In this document: in pieces, positions 52,150-57,258 of the stretch | Layout of the letters: each line of letters begins with the position of its first letter | How positions within the stretch are numbered: the stretch's first letter is position 1 | Source of the DNA: Treponema sp. | GTDB taxonomy: Bacteria > Spirochaetota > Spirochaetia > Treponematales > Treponemataceae | DNA length: 57,258 nucleotides | Assembly (NCBI GenBank): GCA_017938365.1 | Contig: JAGBBT010000075.1 | Span: forward strand, 1-57,258 | Direction of reading: 5' to 3' | Translations under genes and position numbers: made by a program | The notes under the pieces: model-generated | Told to the model about the DNA's origin: nothing | Seen by the model: only the letters and a program-made list of their open reading frames with translations | The model's database searches: none

Positions 52150-52410
52150 ATGAGTAGATTTAGAAAGGCTGTTGCTTTACATTACCCAAAAGATGCTGAT
52201 GCTCCTTATATTTCTGCTATTGGTAATAATTATATGGCAGAAAAGATTATTGAAATAGCGAAGGATAATAATGTTCCTATAGTAGAAAATTCTGATATGG
52301 TGAACATTTTAAGTATAAATTCTGTAGGTTCTATTATTCCAGAATCTACATATGATGTTATTGCAAAGATTTTTGCTTGTATAACAAGATTGGAGGCAGA
52401 TTATGATTGA
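52150..52410 (+). CDS. FlhB C-terminal-domain homologue (YlqH/FlhB2-type), 86 aa
   Basis: Corresponds to the cytoplasmic tail of the flagellar export switch protein FlhB, without the membrane part. ATG 52150 is supported by AGGTGA upstream. The sequence aligns from just after the autocleavage point of FlhB (AVALHYPKD, DNNVPIVENSDMV, IIPESTYDVIAKIFA), so the NPTH motif itself is absent and no cleavage is needed. Such stand-alone proteins occur in Bacillus and other flagellates and may modulate export substrate switching. It overlaps the next gene by 8 bp. Confidence 0.85.
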   Translation: MSRFRKAVALHYPKDADAPYISAIGNNYMAEKIIEIAKDNNVPIVENSDMVNILSINSVGSIIPESTYDVIAKIFACITRLEADYD

Positions 52411-52681
52411 AAGAAATTTTACACGAATCGAGAGTAATCAAATGGAAATTGGTATGCGTTTTTCTGCCCCTGTTTTTTTTGAAGATGGCGAAAATATGTT
52501 TTTGGCAGAAGGTAAAACTGCAAAGCAATATCATATAAATGCTCTAAAACGATGGAATATTCCTTATCTTCTGACATATGGTCGCATCTTATTAGAATCT
52601 GAGTTGATTTTTGATGAGAATGGTGATGTGTTTATAGAAGAGTTGGAAGAAGTTGAAGAGCTTGAGTCGTTAGAATCTTAG
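52403..52681 (+). CDS. small conserved-type protein, DUF3391-like N-terminal fragment, 92 aa
   Basis: No named family. MEIGMRFSAPVFFEDGENMFLAEGKTAK resembles, over residues ~15-42, the short beta-rich leader found before HD-GYP cyclic di-GMP phosphodiesterase domains (pattern L-x-x-GM ... A-x-G). The HD-GYP domain itself is absent. The C-terminus is very acidic (EELEEVEELESLES). GGAGG lies 8 nt upstream of the ATG, which overlaps the FlhB-like gene. The protein could be an isolated sensory module; this is inference. Confidence 0.55.
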   Translation: MIERNFTRIESNQMEIGMRFSAPVFFEDGENMFLAEGKTAKQYHINALKRWNIPYLLTYGRILLESELIFDENGDVFIEELEEVEELESLES

Positions 52682-52695
52682 TCTTTCTAATACAA

Positions 52696-53088
52696 TTGCA
52701 AATTAATTCAGTAGAAAAAAATAATAAATCTTCTCATGTAATCGGTGATAAAGGTGAAGATAGGGCTTGTTCTTATCTTGAGTCAAAAGGATATAGGATT
52801 CTTTTGAGAAACTATAGGACAAAAAAAGGAGAAGTTGATATAATAGCAGAGCATCAAGAATTTATTGTCTTTGTAGAGGTAAAGACTTTACCGAGCGGAA
52901 ATATTGATACGTTGTCATGGGAGTTGAATAAAAGAAAACAACAAAGAATTATCGAAACGACTAAATTTTTTCTTTCAAATTATCGACAATATAATAACAG
53001 GAAAATTCGTTTTGATGTTCTGGTTATTGATATGCCAGGATTAGAGCCTGTGTATCATATTCCAAATGCTTTTTCGGAGATTGTATGA
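52696..53088 (+). CDS. yraN: YraN/UPF0102 family endonuclease-like protein
   Basis: A 130-aa protein of the UPF0102 family with a restriction-endonuclease-like fold. Motifs are GDKGEDRACSYLESKGY, RNYRTKKGEVDIIAEH (catalytic Asp) and FVEVKT (Glu-x-Lys). Its cellular function is unknown; it often sits next to trmD/rplS/rnhB genes, as here. TTG 52696 is the only usable start and has no ribosome binding site, so the N-terminus is uncertain. The stop overlaps the next small ORF (ATGA). Confidence 0.9.
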   Translation: MQINSVEKNNKSSHVIGDKGEDRACSYLESKGYRILLRNYRTKKGEVDIIAEHQEFIVFVEVKTLPSGNIDTLSWELNKRKQQRIIETTKFFLSNYRQYNNRKIRFDVLVIDMPGLEPVYHIPNAFSEIV

Positions 53089-53264
53089 CAACAATTTCAA
53101 ATTCTACTATTGATGTTTCTGAACGTTTAATGGAACTTAGGCAAAAGATTCGTGATGATGATTATGTAAATTATGCCGTTCAACGTATTGCTCAGGTGTT
53201 AAGTCGAAGACTTGTTGAGGAAAATGAACGAGTATATGTTAGGGGTAAAAATGAGTCGAAATGA
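53085..53264 (+). CDS. small protein, 59 aa, unrecognised
   Basis: A short ORF that is probably real: its ATG overlaps the yraN stop in an ATGA arrangement and its end overlaps the next gene by 14 bp, leaving no gap in the chain. The product (TTISNSTIDVSERLMELRQ to KNESK) is a charged helical protein with no cysteines or membrane segments. Codon use matches its neighbours. It might be an anti-sigma-like or regulatory helix, but I do not recognise it. Confidence 0.5.
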   Translation: MTTISNSTIDVSERLMELRQKIRDDDYVNYAVQRIAQVLSRRLVEENERVYVRGKNESK

Positions 53265-53751
53265 TAATTATAGACGAGGAAATAAAGGTCGTAATTGGAA
53301 TAATAAGAATAATGGTGGTAAATTTCAGAATGATTATCGACAACAAGAGTCTCGACAATCTAATGAGTTTAAAAGAAATTATAATCCTATAGAAACACAA
53401 AAAGAAGTTTATGAAAAAGAAAATGCAATTAGGGAGTTTAAATCGAATGTCACAATTTGTGAAATTTGTGAACAACCAATAACAGATATATCGTCAGCAA
53501 TTTTGAATAAGAATTCAAAAAATCCTGTTCATTTTGATTGTGTATTGAGTAGATTGGCTCAAACTGAAAAAATTGGTCCAAATGATAGAATTACTTATAT
53601 AGGGAATGGTAATTTTGCAATTCTTCATTTTGAAAATATTCATGATATGCGTCATTTTACAATTCTAAAAAAAATAGAATGGGAATCAAAGGATCAAGAG
53701 CGGGGTGAATGGCGAGATACAATGGCTAATCTTTACAGTCAAGTAAAATAA
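53251..53751 (+). CDS. basic, Asn/Arg-rich protein with a zinc-knuckle-like domain, 166 aa
   Basis: Unnamed. ATG 53251 is chosen (AGGGG 5 nt upstream; TTG 53212 lies inside the preceding small ORF). Residues ~1-50 are Asn/Arg/Gln/Gly-rich and disordered (RRGNKGRNWNNKNNGGK), as in RNA-binding tails. Residues ~65-166 are a compact domain with CEICEQP and HFDCVLSRL, a C-x2-C...H-x2-C zinc site, and IGNGNFAILHFEN. An RNA-binding role is suggested by composition only. It is last of the operon and followed by a terminator. Confidence 0.65.
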   Translation: MSRNDNYRRGNKGRNWNNKNNGGKFQNDYRQQESRQSNEFKRNYNPIETQKEVYEKENAIREFKSNVTICEICEQPITDISSAILNKNSKNPVHFDCVLSRLAQTEKIGPNDRITYIGNGNFAILHFENIHDMRHFTILKKIEWESKDQERGEWRDTMANLYSQVK

Positions 53752-53757
53752 ATAAAA

Positions 53758-53793
53758 AAAAACTGAATTACAAATGTAATTCAGTTTTTTTTA
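53758..53793 (+). terminator. intrinsic terminator after the 53251-53751 gene
   Basis: AAAAACTGAATTAC (53758-53771) pairs perfectly with GTAATTCAGTTTTT (53776-53789) with a 4-nt loop and a run of T. Confidence 0.88.
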
Positions 53794-53794
53794 T

Positions 53795-53882
53795 TGCCGG
53801 GAACCAGAATCGAACTGGCACGGCCGTTTGAATTGCCGAGGGATTTTAATTCCCTTGTGTCTACCAATTCCACCATCCCGGC
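53795..53882 (-). tRNA. tRNA-Leu (anticodon TAA)
   Basis: On the minus strand acceptor GCCGGGA pairs with TCCCGGC; AGGGA/TCCCT stem with loop ATTAAAA gives anticodon TAA (reads UUA); a long variable arm is present, as expected for leucine. T-loop TTCGATT. CCA is not encoded; the last base is A. Confidence 0.95.
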
Positions 53883-53960
53883 AAGTGCGTAAACACAAAT
53901 AGAGTATAGCAAAAAATATTATCTCATTCAAGTCTAAATACAATATTTTTTTTTATTTTT

Positions 53961-53998
53961 AAGAAAAAAAATACCAAAGTGAAAAACCACTTTGGTAT
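53961..53998 (-). terminator. intrinsic terminator of the 54026 gene
   Basis: Minus strand: ATACCAAAGTG (53998-53988) and CACTTTGGTAT (53981-53971), loop 6 nt, followed by a run of T. Confidence 0.85.
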
Positions 53999-54025
53999 CA
54001 AAAAGTTTATCCAATTATATTAAAT

Positions 54026-54244
54026 TTAAGCACAAACTGTAACATCTTTCTTTAATAAAACTGTAATAAGATCAATTAACCAAAATATTCCGAATAAATT
54101 GGCTGTAAATAACTGGATAATTCCAACAATAATAGGAACTGCTTTACCAGATGTTAATCTTCTGAGGATTCCATAAATATCGTATAGAATTACTAAGATA
54201 ATTTTTAATAATAAATTCAATGATTTTAATCCATTTTTTGCCAT
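54026..54244 (-). CDS. small membrane protein, TM2-like, 72 aa
   Basis: ATG 54244 is supported by AAGGAG upstream; the longer frame from 54325 is rejected. The product has two hydrophobic helices (LLLKIILVILYDIYGIL and IIVGIIQLFTANLFGIFWLIDLITVLL) separated by a short basic/polar loop (RRLTSGK), and a Lys-rich end. The pattern FGIFWLIDLI is like the end of TM2 domain proteins. Function unknown. It is monocistronic, with its own terminator. Confidence 0.65.
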   Translation of the reverse strand: MAKNGLKSLNLLLKIILVILYDIYGILRRLTSGKAVPIIVGIIQLFTANLFGIFWLIDLITVLLKKDVTVCA

Positions 54245-54376
54245 AATAGGCTCCTTAAAAATATATTTTGCTTTGAAAGTTTTACTTTTCAAAACACTAT
54301 GTATATTCTCAATCTGAAATTTCAATAAGTCAAGTTTATTTTTTTTATTTGTGTATTAATAAATTGTTTTTTTTTA

Positions 54377-54382
54377 TATAAT
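54377..54382 (+). promoter_or_regulatory. -10 element before the TatD gene
   Basis: Consensus TATAAT 6 nt before ATG 54389; no good -35 and no Shine-Dalgarno. Confidence 0.4.
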
Positions 54383-54388
54383 TTAAGT

Positions 54389-55264
54389 ATGTATAGTGAT
54401 ACACATTTTCATTTAAAACATTTAATCAACGATAAAAATATTGATGGTTCAAATTTATTAAGAGAATTAATAAAAAGAGAGACTTTTTTTCTGTTAGATA
54501 TAGGAACTTCAGCTGATGATTTAGCAGAAAGAGAAAAAATCGCATTGGGTTGTATAGATTGTCTTGATGATAAATTGAAACAGAACGCTTTTAATATGCT
54601 TTATTTTTCTGCAGGAATTTGGCCTTCTCCAGAAGAAATAAAAAATAGATTTGAGCGCATAAAAGTATTAGAAAAAGAAATTATTTCTTCTAAAAATAAT
54701 GAAATGTTTAAAGATAAAGTTTGTGCTATAGGTGAATGTGGATTAGATCATCATTGGAATATTTTAGGTGTTGATAATAGAAATCAAGATGATTTTGATA
54801 AAGATATGTTAAAAGGAGAGAAGGAATTATTTGAGTTACAAATAGAACTTGCTAAAAATAACGATTTACCAGTTATTGTTCATAGTCGCGATGCATTTGA
54901 AGATACATACGATTGTATAAAAAATATGGGTTATAATAAGGGTGTTATACATTGTTATTCTTATGGAAAAAAAGAGGCTTCTGCATTTTTGGATTTGGGA
55001 TGGTATATTGCTTTTGGAGGTGGTGTAACATATACAAAAAAAAGTAAAATAGACGAAATGTGTGAGTTACTTCGATACATTCCTAATGATTTACTTCTTA
55101 TGGAAACAGATTCTCCTTATTTAACCCCTGTTCCTTATCGTGGAAATGTAAATACACCTATTTTAATAGAATATTGTTATGACTATGTTGCAAAGGCTCG
55201 TGGAATAACTAGTGAATTACTTAGTGAATTAGTTGATAACAATATAAAACGATTATTTAAATAA
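54389..55264 (+). CDS. TatD-family metal-dependent hydrolase (DNase)
   Basis: A 291-aa TIM-barrel hydrolase of the TatD family, which includes 3'-exonucleases acting on DNA damage and D-aminoacyl-tRNA. Metal ligands are visible in order: D4, H6 and H8 (SDTHFHL), the Glu in GECGLDHHWN, the His in VIVHSRDAFED, the His in VIHCYSYG and the Asp in METDSPYLTP. The segment VPYRGNVNTP is the family signature after it. It is monocistronic, convergent with pgi. Confidence 0.9.
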   Translation: MYSDTHFHLKHLINDKNIDGSNLLRELIKRETFFLLDIGTSADDLAEREKIALGCIDCLDDKLKQNAFNMLYFSAGIWPSPEEIKNRFERIKVLEKEIISSKNNEMFKDKVCAIGECGLDHHWNILGVDNRNQDDFDKDMLKGEKELFELQIELAKNNDLPVIVHSRDAFEDTYDCIKNMGYNKGVIHCYSYGKKEASAFLDLGWYIAFGGGVTYTKKSKIDEMCELLRYIPNDLLLMETDSPYLTPVPYRGNVNTPILIEYCYDYVAKARGITSELLSELVDNNIKRLFK

Positions 55265-55297
55265 AAAAAAGAAGCACTTAAAAGTGCTTCTTTTTTT
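55263..55297. terminator. bidirectional terminator between tatD-like gene and pgi
   Basis: AAAAGAAGCACTT (55267-55279) pairs perfectly with AAGTGCTTCTTTT (55282-55294). A-run on one side and T-run on the other allow use from both directions. Confidence 0.88.
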
Positions 55298-55298
55298 G

Positions 55299-56879
55299 TT
55301 AGATGTCAAATAAATCAGAATAAGCTTTTAATGCCCCATCTGTATCATGTGATAGAACTTTTTGTGCTAGTTTTTTTCCTAATTGAACACCTTCTTGATC
55401 AAAGCTATTTATATTCCATAAAAAACCTTGAAACATAACTTTGTTTTCATAGTGCGATAAAAGAGCTCCCAGGGCTGCTGGTGTTAATTGTTTTCCATAA
55501 ATGAGACTTGATGGTCTTTCTCCTTGGAAGTTTTTATTCAAATTTGAGTCTTCTTTACCACAAGCAAATGCCATTATTTGTGCAGTAACATTGGCACATA
55601 ATTTTTTCTGACTTGAGGAACCTTGAATTTCAACATCATTATTTGTTTGATTTTCAGAAAATGCAATAAATTGCAATGGTGTAATGTCTGTTCCTTGGTG
55701 CAATAATTGATAGAAAGAATGTTGCCCATTAGTTCCTGGTTCTCCAAATATACTTGGACCTGTAACATAATTTATAGCATCATTAAATCTGTTAACTGAT
55801 TTACCGTTAGATTCCATATCTAGTTGTTGTAAATGAGCTGGAAATCTACTGAGAGCTTGACTATATGGTAAAACTGCTGTTACTGGATACTCTTGAACGT
55901 TTCTTTCATATATTCCAATAAGTGCATCCATTAAAGCAGGATTTTTTAAAATTTCTTTTTCTGTAGAAAGTTTGTCTTCTTCTGCAGCTCCATTTAAGAA
56001 ATCTGCGAAAACTTTAGGTCCGAAGGCAAGACTTAATACTGCACCACCTACAGCACTTGTTGAAGAATATCTTCCTCCTATGTAGTCATCAATATAGAAT
56101 GAATCTAAATAATCAGGATTGTTTGCTAGAGGACTAGTTTCGCTTGTAACTGCAATCATATGCTTTGAAGGTTCTAATCCTGCATTTTTTAGTGCATTTT
56201 TTACGAATGATTCATTTGTCAATGTTTCTAATGTTGTTCCAGATTTTGAAACTAAAATAAAAATTGATTTAGAAAGGTCAATGGAATTTAATACAGCTGT
56301 TGCATCATCAGGATCAACATTGCTAATAAATTTAGCTTCCATTTTGAATGTATTATTAGCTTTAGCCCAATTTTCTAAAGCCATGTACATTGCTCTTGGA
56401 CCTAAATCACTGCCTCCAATACCTATTTGAACAACAGTTGTAAATTTCTCTCCATTTGCATTTGTAATTATTCCTGTGTGAATTTTTTCTGCAAAACTTG
56501 CAATATTATTTTGTTGAGTTACATAAAATTCTCTTTTGTTTACACCATCTGCAATTACATCATTTCCTAGTTGGGTTCGTGTAAGGTGATGCAGAACTAA
56601 TCTTTTTTCTCCTGTATTAATAACTTCACCATTGTATGTTTCTGCAAATTTTTCAACTAATTGAGCTTCTTCTGCTAACTTAGAAAAAACGGAAAGAATC
56701 TTATCGTCAACTTGTTTTGCAGCAAAATTATATGAAAGATTCCCACCCATTTTAATATTATATTTAAAAACTCTGTCGGCTCCATTATTATTCAGCTCTT
56801 TTTTTATACTTACAGCTCCTTTTAATGCTTGTAACTTTTTAAAAGAATCAAGTGAATCAAGATTATTCCAGTTTATCAT
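55299..56879 (-). CDS. pgi: glucose-6-phosphate isomerase
   Basis: Interconverts glucose-6-phosphate and fructose-6-phosphate in glycolysis. The 526-aa protein has the family features IGIGGSDLGPRAMY (~150-165), the phosphate-binding KSGTTLETL (~213-221), DYIGGRYSSTSAVG (~265-278) and LPYSQAL. GTNGQHSFYQLLHQGT carries the catalytic Glu/His region. AGAGG precedes the ATG. It is monocistronic; together with manA it feeds hexose phosphates into glycolysis. Confidence 0.96.
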   Translation of the reverse strand: MINWNNLDSLDSFKKLQALKGAVSIKKELNNNGADRVFKYNIKMGGNLSYNFAAKQVDDKILSVFSKLAEEAQLVEKFAETYNGEVINTGEKRLVLHHLTRTQLGNDVIADGVNKREFYVTQQNNIASFAEKIHTGIITNANGEKFTTVVQIGIGGSDLGPRAMYMALENWAKANNTFKMEAKFISNVDPDDATAVLNSIDLSKSIFILVSKSGTTLETLTNESFVKNALKNAGLEPSKHMIAVTSETSPLANNPDYLDSFYIDDYIGGRYSSTSAVGGAVLSLAFGPKVFADFLNGAAEEDKLSTEKEILKNPALMDALIGIYERNVQEYPVTAVLPYSQALSRFPAHLQQLDMESNGKSVNRFNDAINYVTGPSIFGEPGTNGQHSFYQLLHQGTDITPLQFIAFSENQTNNDVEIQGSSSQKKLCANVTAQIMAFACGKEDSNLNKNFQGERPSSLIYGKQLTPAALGALLSHYENKVMFQGFLWNINSFDQEGVQLGKKLAQKVLSHDTDGALKAYSDLFDI

Positions 56880-56930
56880 TTAAAAACCTCTAAAAATAAA
56901 TTTGTTCCTATCGAATAAAGAAACGCATAC

Positions 56931-56960
56931 ATTATAACATGTAGAATAATTATGTGTAAA
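56931..56960 (-). promoter_or_regulatory. promoter of pgi
   Basis: Minus strand: TTTACA (56960-56955), 18-bp spacer, consensus TATAAT (56936-56931). A ~45-nt leader with AGAGG before the ATG follows. Confidence 0.55.
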
Positions 56961-57060
56961 ACTATCAATTAATAAATATAAATTTTTCTAAAAAAAAGTG
57001 AAAAAAAAATATAAAAAATATCTTTATTAGAACCTCCAAATATGGTAAAACATAGGGGAA

Positions 57061-57083
57061 AAGTTAGAGGAACATACTAACTT
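57061..57083 (+). other. hairpin in the leader of the 57131 gene
   Basis: AAGTTAG (57061-57067) and CTAACTT (57077-57083) form a perfect 7-bp stem with a 9-nt loop, ~50 nt before the ATG. No known riboswitch core was recognised. The rest of 56961-57060 is A/T-rich with nothing nameable. Confidence 0.35.
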
Positions 57084-57130
57084 AATATAGGTTTGAATAA
57101 GTACTCTGATTTTTTAATGGAGTAAAAAAA

Positions 57131-57258
57131 ATGGATTTACCTAACAAAAGACCTGATGATATGGTTAGAATTACTACACCAGAGTTGGCTCAAAAATTTA
57201 TTGAGGAACAAGTAGCTTTAATTCGTGAACAAGTAAAAGACAAAAAGGTTTTGCTTGC
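57131..57258 (+). CDS. guaA: GMP synthase ATP-pyrophosphatase subunit, N-terminal fragment
   Basis: The gene runs off the right edge after 42 codons. TPELAQKFIEEQVALIREQV followed by KKVLLA is what precedes the SGGVDSS loop in the ATP-pyrophosphatase half of GMP synthase. In a full-length GuaA, ~200 residues of glutamine amidotransferase come first; here they are absent, which suggests a two-subunit form (GuaAb) or an ammonia-dependent one. GGAG lies 8 nt upstream of ATG. The identification rests on a short stretch; another PP-loop synthetase is possible. Confidence 0.6.
   Translation, partial: MDLPNKRPDDMVRITTPELAQKFIEEQVALIREQVKDKKVLL

Noticed and set aside
56961..57130. Purine or other known riboswitch before the GMP synthase-like gene
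   Set aside because: Only a simple 7-bp hairpin is visible; the three-way junction of purine riboswitches is not.
1..57258. CRISPR array, prophage or complete insertion sequence
   Set aside because: No regularly spaced direct repeats, cas genes, integrase, phage structural genes or transposase with terminal repeats were seen.

Overview
The window is AT-rich and codes densely on both strands. It looks like chromosome from an anaerobic, motile spirochaete of the Treponema type, probably host- or gut-associated. The evidence is: (i) a cheA-cheW-cheX-cheY operon in which CheW carries a CheR-like C-terminal domain, an arrangement described in Treponema; (ii) a flavodiiron protein, an iron alcohol dehydrogenase and ammonia-dependent asparagine synthetase, which fit an anaerobe; (iii) secreted pectin-degrading enzymes; and (iv) several signal-peptide proteins that look like outer-membrane barrels. 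No phage, CRISPR array or complete insertion sequence was seen. The only mobile-element-related gene is the tail of an Rpn-family nuclease at the left edge.

Layout. 1-1000: Rpn nuclease tail and an unrecognised ORF. 1019-2773 (-): mannose-6-phosphate isomerase and a sugar nucleotidyltransferase. 2906-7872 (+): amino-acid block with aspartokinase/homoserine dehydrogenase, a DAHP synthase-prephenate dehydratase fusion and an orphan acetolactate synthase small subunit, followed by a membrane-anchored HExxH protein. 9615-13118: an MBL-fold/pentapeptide pair diverging from a zinc-ribbon protein plus glutamate racemase, then a GGDEF protein. 13276-15738 (-): isocitrate dehydrogenase and an exported barrel-like protein. 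15954-20689 (+): the chemotaxis operon, then a terminator and tRNA-Val. 21096-28301: citramalate synthase, pyrE, leuB, an alcohol/aldehyde dehydrogenase pair and tyrA. 28369-32917 (-): exported protein, flavodiiron protein, KDPG aldolase with a VOC tail, anchored DNA/RNA endonuclease. 33046-41504 (+): asnA, a radical-SAM-like protein without its cluster cysteines, grpE-dnaK-dnaJ, an M28-like peptidase, argG. 41609-48411 (+): pectate lyase and polygalacturonase, an MCP, a LUD protein, a pseudouridine synthase. 48567-53751 (+): ribosome/RNA-modification operon rpsP-khpA-rimM-trmD-rplS, continuing into an FlhB-C-like protein, yraN and small unknown genes. 53795-57258: tRNA-Leu, a small membrane protein, tatD, pgi (-), and the start of a GMP synthase ATP-pyrophosphatase subunit.

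How the genes fit together. thrA, cimA, leuB, ilvN, the aroF-pheA fusion, tyrA, asnA, argG and icd indicate broad amino-acid biosynthesis, with isoleucine available through citramalate. The secreted pectin enzymes would release galacturonate units, whose usual catabolic end-point, KDPG, is cleaved by the aldolase at 30867-31835.

The most general observation concerns gene starts. Many first-in-operon genes (including cheA, cimA, pyrE, grpE, the pectate lyase and both genes of the divergent pair near 10.9 kb) have no Shine-Dalgarno sequence, and a good -10 hexamer lies only 6-9 nt before the start codon. This predicts leaderless mRNAs. Genes inside operons and a second class of leader genes use ordinary GGAG-type sites. 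All calls come from reading the sequence and translations; no database search was run.
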